A stretch of DNA of 64,000 bases from Chthoniobacteraceae bacterium (GTDB taxonomy: Bacteria; Verrucomicrobiota; Verrucomicrobiia; Chthoniobacterales; Chthoniobacteraceae), in the NCBI GenBank assembly GCA_028293625.1, contig JAQGOL010000029.1, positions 124,001 through 188,000 of the forward strand. The letters run 5' to 3'. Position numbers and translations under genes: made by a program. Numbering within the stretch: position 1 is the first letter of the stretch; every line of letters starts with the position of its first letter. The notes below the pieces were generated by a model. That model was not told where the DNA came from. It searched no databases and worked only from the letters and a program-made list of their open reading frames with translations. Below, one piece after another: positions 19,001-29,200 of the stretch.

Positions 19001-20093
19001 GAGCGAAGTGGCGCGGGCAGGCGGTGATGCGCCAGGGATAAATGGCGCCCGGTTTGCTTCGATAACCTCGTATGCAATGAGCGGAAACGGCACGGTTTTT
19101 TACGGTGGAAAAATCGCCGGCGGGGGAATTTCTTCCTCCAACAACACAGGACTTTGGGCTTTTGATGAATCAGGAAGTCATCTGCTTCTCCGCAGTGGCG
19201 ACATGATCGGGGCCTTAAAAATCGTGTCGATTTTGGCGCTTAGCCCCGTGCAAGGTTCCACGGGGCAGGGGAGAAGTTACTTCAGCGGCACGATGACCGC
19301 GCGGGTGACTTTGAGCGACCGGACCCAGGCAATCGTGCAGCTTGCACCGGGAGTCGAGCCGGTGGTGATCGGCCCCACTCCTTTTCAGCTTCCCGGGTTC
19401 CCCGCATCGATTTCGGAGTTGGGAGCGCCAAGTATCAGTGGCGGAGGCACCACTGCTTTCCTGGCTAAATCAAGCGATCACATGGCGGTGATTCTAGCCG
19501 ATTCGGGAGACTTGAAGCTCGCGGCTGTCGCGCGCACTGGCACCCTGGCACCCGGTGTTGCTCCCGCAAACTTCGCCACTTTTGCTGATCCGGTTTACAA
19601 TGCCCAATCCAATACCGCCTTTCTCGCCACTCTAAGCGGAGCCGGTGTGACAGCAAAAAACCGGACCGGTTTATGGTGGAACACCTCTACTGGCGTTTCG
19701 CTGGTGGCGCGTGCCGGCTCCGATGTGCCATCCATGCCCGCCGCGAAATGGGATTCCTTCATCACCCTCGCTTTGCCTGACAATGCGGGCCCGGTTTTCC
19801 TGGCAAGACTTGCGGCAGGCAGCGGCACGCCCGGTTTGCCAAGCGACATTGTGGCGGCAAATAACGTGGGAATCTGGTTTGTCGATGGCAATAAATCGCG
19901 CCGGCTGCTCGTGCGCACGGGCGACAAGCTTCAGGTCCGAGGCGTCCCGAAAACCTTGAGCCTCATTACGATTCTTGGGGCAGTCACAGGCTCACCCGGC
20001 CAGGCAAGAAGCTACAATGCGACGGGCGACCTGGTATTTCGGGCCACTTTCACCGACCACACTCAGGCAATCATGCGGATCCACCTTCCCTAA
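16026..20093 (+). CDS. Giant secreted GloVer-repeat (TIGR03803-type) protein
   Basis: About 1355 residues. ATG 16026 or 16047 precedes the signal peptide (FWLLAVIFWVLSAPVNALAA); a TTG at 15981 overlapping the preceding stop is less likely. Residues ~60-780 carry about 14 tandem ~50-residue repeats of the form YGTTxxGGxxxxGTxFxx followed by xLTTLVEFTG, the Gloeobacter/Verrucomicrobia tandem repeat. Next is a fibronectin-III-like unit (YFEYGVDSYDSRTPNQ, LPNTVYSFRTVLTD). The last ~480 residues repeat a second blade type (GLWTNAGGAMSEVARAGGDA, GLWAFDESGSHLLLRSGD, TGLWWNTSTGVSLVARAGSD). No PEP-CTERM tail is present. Probably an extracellular or surface propeller/adhesin-like protein. Confidence 0.85.
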   Translation: MLHSRLLMAFLWSRPFWLLAVIFWVLSAPVNALAAAGSISEAIFDFPIPPSGPLGELVQTTDQSIYGTTSAGGASGAGTVFSIGSDGAARNLVEFTGITGAQRGAQPAAKLVLGSDGSYYGVNVQGGANGMGTLFKLLPNGTALTMVVFTGAGEKFRGAQPYAPLLAGGDGYLYGTTSRGGLYDSGTVFKVSESDGSLITLFEFGGKLAGAKGANPYAALVRGANGLLYGSTAKGGKSDDGTLFSLSTDGTVETLVEFTDKGPKNKGSAPYGSLTVGADGNFYGTTARGGGGDFGTIFRMTAAGDLTTLVELTGRSGKNRGALPEAALIAGPDGDFYGTTFGGGLDNIGTVFKVTAGGNLTTLVDFTGKGLRNRGSQPQSSLLAGADGYFYGTTFRGGEGDAGTVFKMSANGELSTVLEFAGVNPVSYFQGGIIRGKDTNFYGVTAANGVQGKGTVYRITLAGVTKTLAEFTGNGSTNSGSTPRAPLLQGEDGNFYGVTLKGGAFDFGTIFKITPAGVLTTLVEFTGNGAVNKGASPRAALIQAGGGDFYGVTSEGGAENAGTVFRLKANGSLTTLVEFTGNGAIKGASPNSSLLLGKDMNFHGTTEKGGEKGFGTIFSMTPEGLLTTQVEFADDPAGVRGAFPEAALVEGSDGNYYGTTATGGATGYGTLFRITPIGGFSTLVEFTGNRPQNRGAYPIGALFAASDGNLYGTTSFGGAKGFGTAFRMTLNGVLTTLAELDYKDGGYPENGFVLGSDGNLYTTTSGGGSFGAGAIFRLRMRTATEQAEAVAVMPDAAHLRARLNPGGLAGTMYFEYGVDSYDSRTPNQSVAAGSAETVITADLVGLLPNTVYSFRTVLTDSSGTVYGHDETFTTGALSIEVLSAGGGVDQEPDTTVLTSFGVPSIADNQAVAVMANLTTATGKETAILTGNPPVIVARKGSAAPISTPGLTAIFTAFKDPVCDASGRVAFAASILLQNKPGSGLWTNAGGAMSEVARAGGDAPGINGARFASITSYAMSGNGTVFYGGKIAGGGISSSNNTGLWAFDESGSHLLLRSGDMIGALKIVSILALSPVQGSTGQGRSYFSGTMTARVTLSDRTQAIVQLAPGVEPVVIGPTPFQLPGFPASISELGAPSISGGGTTAFLAKSSDHMAVILADSGDLKLAAVARTGTLAPGVAPANFATFADPVYNAQSNTAFLATLSGAGVTAKNRTGLWWNTSTGVSLVARAGSDVPSMPAAKWDSFITLALPDNAGPVFLARLAAGSGTPGLPSDIVAANNVGIWFVDGNKSRRLLVRTGDKLQVRGVPKTLSLITILGAVTGSPGQARSYNATGDLVFRATFTDHTQAIMRIHLP
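16200..18360 (+). repeat. About 14 tandem GloVer coding repeats
   Basis: Degenerate ~150-bp repeats inside the giant protein, each encoding a YGTT-GG-GTxF core. The 11th reads HGTTEKGG and the last degenerates to YTTTSGGG. The repeats differ at the DNA level, so this is an old array rather than a recent expansion. Confidence 0.8.
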
Positions 20094-20098
20094 CTCCT

Positions 20099-20449
20099 AT
20101 GCTGCTGCTTGGAAAACTTACCGCAGCTGGTCTGTTTGTCACCGTGCTTGGATGCGCCGGTTTCATTCAGGCTGTGCCCGTGGCCTCGGCTTGGAACTAT
20201 AAGGAAGCCGGGCCGGATGACGATAGGCTGCGAGCGGATGAAAGTCCGGATCGGGCTCTTGAAGATGGTAGCAGCCCTGCCGATCCTCTGATTCTCAGGC
20301 CCCGGCCTGTTCCCATCAATCCCGGCGCGTATCGGCCGCCACCCAAGCCGCAACCATCGCCTAGACCCAAACCTGTGCAGCCTGGAGCACAAGCGCCCGT
20401 TGCGCCCAAACCTCCCGGAACCAAACCGCCTGTTACCCGTCCAAGCTGA
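20099..20449 (+). CDS. Small proline-rich exported protein
   Basis: 116 residues starting five bases after the giant protein stops, so probably its operon partner. An N-terminal hydrophobic segment (LLLGKLTAAGLFVTVLGCAG) looks like a signal peptide; a LGCAG sequence could also serve as a lipobox. The second half is a proline-rich tail with repeated PKP/PRP units (PKPQPSPRPKPVQPG), typical of wall-spanning or disordered linkers. No known domain is recognised. Confidence 0.55.
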   Translation: MLLLGKLTAAGLFVTVLGCAGFIQAVPVASAWNYKEAGPDDDRLRADESPDRALEDGSSPADPLILRPRPVPINPGAYRPPPKPQPSPRPKPVQPGAQAPVAPKPPGTKPPVTRPS

Positions 20450-20467
20450 ACTTACTCGACTGACAGT

Positions 20468-23400
20468 TTATGAACAGCCAACGCTCTCGGAGCTTGGAAA
20501 GGTAACTGTCACGGCGGTTCCATGATCAGTCTCGAACCGGATCGTTCCATTGAGTTGCCGGGTAAGATCATGTATCAGCTTTAACCCGAAGGTGGTCGGT
20601 TTTTCCGGATCGAAATCTCGCGGCAGACCGGTGCCATCGTCGGTCACCCTTAACCGGAGATAGCCGTTGCCGGTGCTCCGCAACTTCACGCCAATCGAGC
20701 CGGCTCTGCCATTTGGAAAAGCGTGCTTCAGCGCATTGGAGACCAGTTCATTGAGCAGAAGTCCACACGGGATCGCCTCGTCCAGACCGAAGCAGACCTT
20801 GTCGGAATTCACACCTAAGACGATTTTGTTTTGGTTTACTTTATACGTCTGGAACAAATCGGCGGCCAGTTGTCGGATGTAATCGGATAACTCGATTTTC
20901 CTGACATCGTTGGAAGCGTAAAGATTCTCGTGAATCAGCGCGATGGAATGAACGCGAGATTGTCCTTCACGCAGCACTTCCCGCGTCCCGGCATCAGTGA
21001 GATGATTTGACTGAAGATAGAGCAGGCTGGAAATAACCTGGAGATTGTTCTTTACCCGATGATGGACCTCGCGCCTAAGCGCCATCTCTTTTCGTAGCGC
21101 GGCCTCGATCTGTTCACGTGCCCGTTTTCGTTCGGTGATATCGCGCAGAATGATTGTAAAAAGCATTCGTTCGCCCACTTTGACCCGGGAAATGGAGGCC
21201 TCAATCGGAAACTCCTCTCCGTTCAGGCGAACCGCGCTGAGCGAACAAAGCGCCCCGTCGGTTTTGTCAAAGCCGCATTCATGATCGGCCTCGCCGCAAA
21301 GCCTTGGAATGAATCGATCGATTCGGGAGCCGATCGCATGCCGGGCCGGGCAGCCAAGAATCTGCTCGGCCGCGGCGTTGAAAAGGATGATGTGGTGCCC
21401 GTCGTCGAAGGTAAGTATGGCATCCATCGCCGAGCCAACGATGCCGGCCAGGCGTGCGCGGCTTTCTTCCGACGCTGCGAATGCCTCCTTCTGCGCCGTC
21501 ACATCCCGAAAAACAACCACCCAGCCGACGATCCCGTCAGCGGATTTGATTGGCGAAGAGCTGTAAACGACAGGGAAAAATATCCCGTCTTTACGAATAA
21601 ACACATCCTCATAGTCGACCATGTTTTCTCCCCTGATCAGGCTTTGCAGGCCGGCACACTCCGCGGCAGGAAACGGCCTGCCGTCAGGATGCTTGTAGTG
21701 CGCCATTTCATGGAGGTTGCGGCCTATCAGTTCCGCGCCGGACCACCCGAAGAGTCGCTCTGCTGCGGCATTTATATAGGTAACCAAGCCTTGGGAATCG
21801 ACGACGTACAGTCCCTCGCCCATGTTGTTGATGACGGCCTGGTGAAACTCCAGTGCGCGGTGCAGCTCTTCCTCGCTCCTGCGCAATGCTTCCGCCGCCA
21901 CTTTGCGGTCAGTGACGTCGCGCATGATGGCAGAAAAGTAGGTTTCTCCAGCCAGCTTCCATGTTGAAAGCGACATTTCCACCGGAAACTCCGCTCCGTC
22001 CTTGCGGAGGCCATCGAGCTCCACGGTCTTGCCGATCATGCTGGCCCCGCCAGTGGCGATGAAACGCTCCATCCCGCGGGTGTGGGCTGCCCGGTGGCGT
22101 TCAGGGATAAGAACGGTGAGTTCCTTTCCTCTCATTGCCTCCTCCTCCATGCCGAAGATGGCGCTCGCCCCTTTGTTCCAGCCGATGATCCTGCCTTTGC
22201 TGTCGGCAGAGACGATTGCGTAATTGGCAGTTTCCACAACCGCCAGTTCCGCGGTGCGCTGCTGAACGAGTCTGTCCAGGTCTTTGTTCAGCCTGCGCAA
22301 TGCTGCTTCGGCCCGCTGCTGGTTATTGATAAATACACCCAGCAGGCCGGTGGAACCCAATCCAAAAATGAGGACGACCCACGGCAGCGAGGAACGTCGG
22401 TTAGGAAAGTAATCCGGACCCGGCTTACAGAGAACCGACCATGTCCGGGTTCCCACCTTCAATGTCTGCATATACTGCGGCCCAATCCGCAGGCTGGCTG
22501 CCTCTTGAACTCGTAGAGAACGGTCCGGCCGGGAAGGATGGGAATAAAGAAGCTCCCCTTCCGGGCCGGCCGACTCGTCCAGAAGGTAAACATCGATGCC
22601 CATCGGACTCAGGTAGTTCAATGCATCTTCCATCAAATCGCCGATCCGGAAGGAGACCATGTAGAATCCTTTCAGCTCCTCGCGCTGCCGCGTCGGCGAA
22701 TTTCCCGATACGCCTCGATGATAGACCGGCCAGTAGAAGGCGATACCTTTCGCTCCCGTCTTTTCCACTCCTTCGCGCATCGCAGGCGCCGCCACCGCCT
22801 TGCCAAGGTCGCGCATCTTTTCAATCACGCGCCGCCGTTCAGGATCCGAGGCGAGATCTAAGCCGATTTCGGGTTCGCTCCCCTTGGCGGGTTCAATAAA
22901 ATAGATTGGAAAACAGTCCGATCTGTCGGAGTCCGGCGCTCGTTCCTTCCCGGCCGCGAAATGCTTGAATTCAAAATCCGCGAATCCGTCGCGCCGTGCT
23001 TCCGCGATGAAAGCTTCCCGCTCTGATTCGGGCACCCGCGGCACCCAGGCAAAGGTCGTGATGCTTTTGTCTGGTGTAAGGAGCGGTTCGACAAAATCCC
23101 GAAACTCACTCCGCTCGACCGCATTCGATGCGGAGTGAAACGCCCCGATCAGTCCCAGATCGCTCATCCGGGCATCCACACTGCGGCGAATGGTGTTTGC
23201 AATGTCCGCGCCATTGCGGGCAAACGTCTCCGCGATTGTGTTGTCGCCTATGCGACGGATCCCGAAAAAGGCCAGAAGCGAGACTCCCACTCCGAGGCAG
23301 GTGAGTGGGAAAAGCGCGCCGGCCAGCAAGCCGCGCTTTGGAGCAGAGCCAAGCGTCCATAACAGGGGAGTGACGATCGCCACCCCGCTGAAATCTCCAA

Positions 23401-23890
23401 ACCACCACGGCCGCCAAAGATCCCAGTAATTCTGCCACTGAATGATCCCGTTGAAGCACATGCCCGCCACCCCGAGGCTGGGCGTCATCACGCAGGAAGC
23501 TGCGGCGATAGCCAGGAAGAGGAAAATTTCGCGCGGGCTTCGTGGCACCGAGCCAATGGCACGCCGGATCAGGAAAAAAGCCACGAGCGCCTGCAAAGCC
23601 GAGCCCAGCGCAATGGTGGAAGCCGTGGCCACGGAAGCCACACTCCACGCCTTCAACGGCAGCAAAAACTGGAGATTGATCGCAAAAGAGCCCAGCCAGA
23701 TGCCCGGCGCGACGCGCGGACCAAAAATCAGCACTGCCGCCCACGCGATTCCTCCGGCGGGCCACACCGGCGAGGCGTTGCTATCGGCAACCGAAAACCA
23801 AAGGCCGAGGCGGGCAAGGAGATAGTACAGGGTGCCGAGAAGAAGAATCTCCCCGATGCTTTTTAAGCGCGTGCGGTGCGTATGCATCAT
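20468..23890 (-). CDS. MASE1-CHASE-PAS(x3)-HisKA_2 membrane sensor histidine kinase
   Basis: 1140 residues. An N-terminal MASE1-like multi-helix sensor (~1-300; SPVWPAGGIAWAAVLIFG) is followed by an extracytoplasmic CHASE domain (~245-430; TFAWVPRVPESEREAFI) and a last helix near 505. A short coiled coil leads into three PAS domains (~560-920; SADSKGRIIGWNKGASAIFG, DSQGLVTYINAAAERLFGWS, FDDGHHIILFNAAAEQILG). The kinase core is HisKA_2 type (LRREVHHRVKNNLQVISSLL, phospho-acceptor His) with an HATPase domain to the C-terminus (LLNELVSNALKHAFPNG, DDGTGLP). The signal is unknown and no response regulator is adjacent. Confidence 0.9.
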   Translation of the reverse strand: MMHTHRTRLKSIGEILLLGTLYYLLARLGLWFSVADSNASPVWPAGGIAWAAVLIFGPRVAPGIWLGSFAINLQFLLPLKAWSVASVATASTIALGSALQALVAFFLIRRAIGSVPRSPREIFLFLAIAAASCVMTPSLGVAGMCFNGIIQWQNYWDLWRPWWFGDFSGVAIVTPLLWTLGSAPKRGLLAGALFPLTCLGVGVSLLAFFGIRRIGDNTIAETFARNGADIANTIRRSVDARMSDLGLIGAFHSASNAVERSEFRDFVEPLLTPDKSITTFAWVPRVPESEREAFIAEARRDGFADFEFKHFAAGKERAPDSDRSDCFPIYFIEPAKGSEPEIGLDLASDPERRRVIEKMRDLGKAVAAPAMREGVEKTGAKGIAFYWPVYHRGVSGNSPTRQREELKGFYMVSFRIGDLMEDALNYLSPMGIDVYLLDESAGPEGELLYSHPSRPDRSLRVQEAASLRIGPQYMQTLKVGTRTWSVLCKPGPDYFPNRRSSLPWVVLIFGLGSTGLLGVFINNQQRAEAALRRLNKDLDRLVQQRTAELAVVETANYAIVSADSKGRIIGWNKGASAIFGMEEEAMRGKELTVLIPERHRAAHTRGMERFIATGGASMIGKTVELDGLRKDGAEFPVEMSLSTWKLAGETYFSAIMRDVTDRKVAAEALRRSEEELHRALEFHQAVINNMGEGLYVVDSQGLVTYINAAAERLFGWSGAELIGRNLHEMAHYKHPDGRPFPAAECAGLQSLIRGENMVDYEDVFIRKDGIFFPVVYSSSPIKSADGIVGWVVVFRDVTAQKEAFAASEESRARLAGIVGSAMDAILTFDDGHHIILFNAAAEQILGCPARHAIGSRIDRFIPRLCGEADHECGFDKTDGALCSLSAVRLNGEEFPIEASISRVKVGERMLFTIILRDITERKRAREQIEAALRKEMALRREVHHRVKNNLQVISSLLYLQSNHLTDAGTREVLREGQSRVHSIALIHENLYASNDVRKIELSDYIRQLAADLFQTYKVNQNKIVLGVNSDKVCFGLDEAIPCGLLLNELVSNALKHAFPNGRAGSIGVKLRSTGNGYLRLRVTDDGTGLPRDFDPEKPTTFGLKLIHDLTRQLNGTIRFETDHGTAVTVTFPSSESVGCS

Positions 23891-23947
23891 TCGGGTCTTG
23901 CGGCGCCACGTGCGTCGCTGCGTAAGCCCTGAATCTGCCCAAGGAAC

Positions 23948-24178
23948 TCACTCGCGCAAGGCTCTGTTCCATTGCTCTGCCTGAACCGGCTCGATGCGAT
24001 TTATTGGCGAAGTAAGCGGATAAAAAGAGTTCCCCCTGAGCGTCGCGACCACAAAGGCAAGGCAATCCCAGGAACCAGATTTCGTGGCCGACGCCAGTTT
24101 GAGGCGGACACTGCCATCCCGCTCCATGAACTGATGCAAACGCGTTAGTTCAGCCCGCTGCTTACTCGAAGCGCACAC
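23948..24178 (-). CDS. Hypothetical small protein downstream of the HEAT-like gene
   Basis: A possible 76-residue frame overlapping the end of the HEAT-like gene by 34 bases, with an internal ATG at 24127 that would avoid the overlap. The sequence (KLASATKSGSWDCLAFVVAT, YPLTSPINRIEPVQAEQW) looks protein-like but matches no family I recognise. It could be a coupled small partner or a chance frame in the 254-base gap. Confidence 0.35.
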   Translation of the reverse strand: MCASSKQRAELTRLHQFMERDGSVRLKLASATKSGSWDCLAFVVATLRGNSFYPLTSPINRIEPVQAEQWNRALRE

Positions 24179-25311
24179 TCGTCACGGTTATACGGCAGGC
24201 CCGCCATCTGGAACCATTTTAACGCATTCCCGAAGTTGGGATCCCAGAACTCCTCTTTTTCCACCAGCGCACTCAAAAACCGGCATCGGGCGTGGGTTGA
24301 GAGTTTCCCGTTACCCTCTGGAAACGCGGCGGCCAGGAGCGGTCCCCAGTCAAAATCAACCGAGTATTTCGCCGTTACTTCGAGCACCGCAACGGCGGCG
24401 CCTGCGAGCCGCTCGAAATCGCGCACCTGATCGAGCAGCCGCCGGACAACGGCAAATCGTGGATGCATCGAAAACTGCGGTGGATTTTCCATAAACCACT
24501 CTTCGATCGATCCCGCATGCTCTTGAAGAATCTCGATCAGCACATCGATTGCGGCGGGATTCTCCGCAAGACCGGGAGCAAGCGCCGCGCACATCCGAAC
24601 GGCCCCGGACGGATCGGCGAGATAGTCGATGGGGGAAAATCCAAGTTCTCCCATCGATAACAAAAGCGCGCCGCGCTCATCGTTGTTATGGGTCGCCTGC
24701 GCCATGGAAAGCAGGCGCGACTTGATCTCCCCGGTGCGATTGCCCAGTGAGTTGACCCTCATGAGAACCACGGCACCCATCGCCGCCCGCATGCGGACCG
24801 CCGCATTACTGTCGTCCAATTCCCGCAGCATCGTTCTTAGAAGAAGAGGCGCGACTTGAATACAGCCAAGAATCGCACGGGCGTAACACGCATCCATCTC
24901 TTCATCGCTTTGATAAATCGCCTCCTCGTTGTCCGCGCCGGGCAGCGATCCGATATCGACGACAGCCTGCAATACGAGTTCTTCAGCCGGGTCGGGCTGT
25001 GCCGCCACTTCCGCCACACTGACCAGAAATGAGAGGAGATTAGCACGGTCGCCGCGGTCGATGCGTTCATCGGAGAGCAACCCGGCCACCACTGCTGCCG
25101 TGGGAGCCGTCGCCGTCCATGGCGTTCCTTGGTGAATGACAGCGGACCAGAGATGAAAGATCGCTTCCTTGCGCGCTTCGGCATCCTTTTCCAGCAACGC
25201 CCGCAAGTGTTTCGGTGTGTCGGTCGCGTGCCCGTAAGCATGCTGCAGGCGGGACCACTCGGTTATTTCCAGAGCCTCCAGCCCGTTGGGCATCAAGGGG
25301 TCATTCAGCAT
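24145..25311 (-). CDS. HEAT-repeat-like hypothetical protein
   Basis: About 388 residues, almost wholly alpha-helical. Paired helices recur (LRTMLRELDDSNAAVRMRAA, LLLSMGELGFSPIDYLADPS, AVRMCAALAPGLAENPAAID), as in HEAT/armadillo arrays. The frame is open back to 25407, but MLNDPLMPNG at 25311 (or ATG 25293) is the likelier start because the upstream part is basic and unrelated in character. There is no signal peptide. Such proteins often act as immunity proteins or scaffolds; nothing here fixes the role. Confidence 0.6.
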   Translation of the reverse strand: MLNDPLMPNGLEALEITEWSRLQHAYGHATDTPKHLRALLEKDAEARKEAIFHLWSAVIHQGTPWTATAPTAAVVAGLLSDERIDRGDRANLLSFLVSVAEVAAQPDPAEELVLQAVVDIGSLPGADNEEAIYQSDEEMDACYARAILGCIQVAPLLLRTMLRELDDSNAAVRMRAAMGAVVLMRVNSLGNRTGEIKSRLLSMAQATHNNDERGALLLSMGELGFSPIDYLADPSGAVRMCAALAPGLAENPAAIDVLIEILQEHAGSIEEWFMENPPQFSMHPRFAVVRRLLDQVRDFERLAGAAVAVLEVTAKYSVDFDWGPLLAAAFPEGNGKLSTHARCRFLSALVEKEEFWDPNFGNALKWFQMAGLPYNRDECALRVSSGLN

Positions 25312-25564
25312 GACGCCACTTGTGAAAGCGAAATCAGACAGCCGATTTGGCACGTGGCAAATCGGCGGCTTAAAGAATGGCCGGACTGAATGACGATCAT
25401 GCGGCACGTTGGCAGTGCGTTAATTTCAAGTCAACGCCGCCGGGAAAGGGACTCTTTTCTCCCGCTGAAATTGGATACCTTCGTGAAATATGCGAGCGGA
25501 GAGCGGTCCGGCCATGGAACAAAGCGTCTGCGATATAGGGTGGTCTCCCCACATTTTACCCAAG

Positions 25565-26287
25565 ATGCCTGACGAACCTGCTCCCTCCCCAACCGGCGGT
25601 CCTCCCGACGATCCGCTGTTTTTCTGCGATCCGACAACGCGACGTGTTTTTTTAACCCGAGCCGCCGGAGCAAGCGCGGCAGTTACACTGGGACACGGTC
25701 TGTTTAGCGGGCCGGATGCGCAGGCTGCTGTCCAGGCCGAGGCCGGCGGTGGGGAGGCCGGCGGCGAGGAGGAGGTGACGCTGCTGATCAATGGCCGGCA
25801 AACCAAGCTGCGGCTCGATCCCCGGGTCACGCTGCTGGACGCCATGCGCGAACATCTTCAACTGACTGGAAGCAAAAAGGGGTGTGACCACGGACAATGC
25901 GGTGCCTGCACGGTCCTCGTCGAGGGGCGCCGCATCAACTCATGCCTGAGCCTGGCGGTGATGCATGATGGCGATAAGATTACGACAATCGAAGGACTTG
26001 GGACACCCGCCGCGATGCATCCGATGCAGGCGGCATTTGTCAAACATGACGGCTTCCAGTGCGGCTACTGCACGCCGGGGCAGATTTGTTCAGCAGTAGG
26101 GATGTTGGCTGAAATCAAGGCCGGCATTCCCAGCCACGTCAGTGCCGATCTGCTTGGCGAAATGTCCGCGAGCGAGGAAGAAATTCGCGAGCGGATGAGC
26201 GGCAACCTTTGTCGATGTGCCGCTTACTCGAACATCATCGCGGCGGTCCGCGAAGTATCGGGCGATAAAACCGGAGGGGAGGCATGA
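25565..26287 (+). CDS. paoA: Aldehyde/xanthine dehydrogenase iron-sulfur subunit (PaoA/YagT-like)
   Basis: About 240 residues from ATG 25565 ([12 protein letters not shown]). A Tat signal is visible: [19 protein letters not shown]. The plant-type [2Fe-2S] domain has [21 protein letters not shown] (last Cys after 20 residues) and the second, all-helical [2Fe-2S] domain has [18 protein letters not shown] and [11 protein letters not shown]. It is the first gene of a three-gene operon with ATGA overlaps. The Tat signal points to a periplasmic enzyme like E. coli PaoABC, which oxidises aromatic aldehydes. Confidence 0.88.
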   Translation: MPDEPAPSPTGGPPDDPLFFCDPTTRRVFLTRAAGASAAVTLGHGLFSGPDAQAAVQAEAGGGEAGGEEEVTLLINGRQTKLRLDPRVTLLDAMREHLQLTGSKKGCDHGQCGACTVLVEGRRINSCLSLAVMHDGDKITTIEGLGTPAAMHPMQAAFVKHDGFQCGYCTPGQICSAVGMLAEIKAGIPSHVSADLLGEMSASEEEIRERMSGNLCRCAAYSNIIAAVREVSGDKTGGEA

Positions 26288-29200
26288 AAGCATTTACTTA
26301 TGAGCGGGCAAACACTCCTGCAGCCGCCGTCAAAGCGCTCGCCGCGCGGCCCGATACCAAGTTCATCGCCGGAGGCACCAACCTACTCGACCTGATGAAA
26401 TTGCAGATCGAGACACCTGAACACCTGGTAGACATCAATCGTCTCGGACTCGACAAGATTGAACCGACACCCGAAGGCGGCTTGCGCATCGGAGCGCTCG
26501 TTCGCAATACCGATCTGGCCGCCGACTCTCGCATCCGCCGCGATTATGCCGTCCTTTCGCGCGCGCTGCTCTCCGGCGCATCGGCGCAACTGCGCAACAA
26601 GGCCACGACCGCGGGTAACCTGTTGCAGCGCACCCGGTGTCCCTATTTCTACGATACAACAAAGCCGTGCAATAAGCGCGATCCCGGCTCCGGCTGCGCG
26701 GCGATCGGCGGTTTTACCCGCAATCTTGCGATCATGGGGACGAGCGAGGCGTGCATTGCCACGCATCCCTCCGACATGGCGGTCGCGATGCGCGTGCTCG
26801 ATGCGGTAATAGAAACGGTTGCACCCGACGGGACCACACGCGCCATCCCTATCGCGGAGTTTCATCGGCTGCCCGGCAATACGCCGCACATCGAGACGAC
26901 GCTGGGACCGAATGAAATGATTACCGCGGTCACTTTGCCCCCGCCTCTGGGCGGCCTGCATATCTATCGCAAGGTGCGAGACCGTAGCTCCTACGCCTTT
27001 GCTGTCGTCTCGGTGGCCGCGGTGATGCAAAAGAACGGTCGCAATCGCTTCGCGTTTGGCGGCTTGGCGCACAAGCCATGGCGCGTTGAGGAGGCAGAGA
27101 AAAAGGAGACGGCTGCGGCGGTCGCGGAAGCCGTGCTGGCCGGCGCGCATACCACCCCGCAGAACGCCTTCAAGACGCTGCTCATCACCCGAGTGCTCAC
27201 ATCCATCTTCGCCCAAGCCGCCGCATGAAATTCGACACGCCCGCCCTCGACAATCCGATCGACCGCACCCGGGTCATTGGCCGCCCGACGGATCGCATTG
27301 ATGGACCAGCCAAAGTCACCGGCACCGCGCCGTATGCATATGAGCGCAATGACGTTGCACCCAACGCGGCCTACGGCTGGATTGTCGGCACAGGGATTTC
27401 CACCGGCCGCATCGTGCGCATTCACACGAAGGAGGCCGAAGCAGCGCGCGGCGTGCTGGCCGTCGTTACTTACGAAAATGCGGGCAAATTGGCGAAAGCC
27501 AAGGCGCACACCGCGCGCATGCTGGCCGGGCCGGACGTGCAGCATTACGATCAAGCCGTCGCGCTGGTTGTGGCCGAGACGTTCGAGCAAGCCCGCGCTG
27601 CTGCAAAGTTGGTCCGCGTTGAATATGCGCCGAACAAAGGCCGGTTCGATCTTGCGGCTGAGAAGGAGAACGCAATCAAAAAGGATTCTCAGGTTGGTCC
27701 GGCGGACACGGCAACGGGCGACTTCCCGGCGGCTTTTGCACGGGCGGCGGTGACTGTCGATGCGACTTATTCGACCCCCGATCAAAGCCAATCGATGATG
27801 GAGCCGCACGCAACCATCGCCGCCTGGAACGGTGACGAGCTCTCACTTTGGACTTCAAACCAAATGATCGCCTGGGCCGTGCGCGATACCGCCGAGACGC
27901 TGCTTATCGCGCCTGAGAAAATCCATGTCAGCTCGCCCTACATCGGTGGCGGTTTTGGTGCCAAGCTGTGGGTACGCGCCGATGCGATCATGGCTGCACT
28001 CGGTGCGCGGGCGGCGAAGCGACCGGTCAAAGTCGCGCTTTCACGCCCGCAGATTCCCAACAACACCACGCACCGCCCCGCGACGATCCAGCGTGTGCGC
28101 ATCGGCGCGGGAAAAGATGGTCGCATAGACGCCATCGCGCATGAATCGTGGTCGGGCGATCTTCCCGATGGCGATATCGAAACCGCCGCATTCCAGACCC
28201 GTCTGCTCTATGGCGGCGCGAATCGCATGACCGCGCATCGTCTTGCCACACTTCACCTGGGCGAAGGCAATGCCATGCGCGCCCCGGGTGAAGCGGTTGG
28301 CCACCTCGCGCTTGAAGTCGCAATGGATGAGCTGGCTGAAAAACTCGGCATCGATCCGGTTCAGCTCCGGATTCTTAATGACATCCAGCATGACCCTGAG
28401 AAGGGGCCGGAGCGTCCATTTTCGAGCCGCAAATTAGTCGAGTGCCTGACCGTCGGCGCCGAGCGTTTCGGCTGGGCAAAGCGCAACCCCAAACCTGGCC
28501 AGGTCCGAGATGGTGACTGGCTGGTCGGTATGGGTGTGGCGTCCGCATTCCGCAACAGCCCGACCCAGGATTCCGCCGCGCGAGTCGGCGTCGATGCGAA
28601 AGGTTTGATCACTGTCGAGACGGACATGACCGATATCGGGACCGGCAGCTACACCATCATCGCCCAGACTGCCGCCGAGCTGATGGGAGTGCCGATCGAG
28701 CGCATCACAGTGAAGCTCGGCGATAGCAAGGCGCCGGTTTCGTCAGGATCCGGCGGACAATGGGGCGCCAATAGTTCAACCTCCGGTGTTTATGCTGCGT
28801 GCATGAAGCTGCGTGGCGAACTGGCTAAAAAGGCCGGATTCAATGTGAATGAAGCCGTCTTCGAGGACGGTCAGATTCGCGCTGGCGGCCGTAATATTTC
28901 GCTCGGAGAGGCGGCGGGCCCGGATGGCCTTACAGTTGAGGATAAGATCGAGTTTGGCGACATGCAGAAGAAGTTCGCGCAAGCCTCTTTTGGTGCGCAC
29001 TTCGTCGAAGTCGGCGTCAATGCCGTGACCGGCGAAACCCGTGTCCGGCGCATGAGTGGAGTCTTCGCCGCGGGCCGCATCCTGAATCCGAAGGCCGCGC
29101 GCAGCCAGGTAATCGGCGCAATGACGATGGGGGTAGGCGCCGCGCTCATGGAAGAACTGGTCGTCGATAAACGCTTCGGCTACTTCGTCAACCACGACCT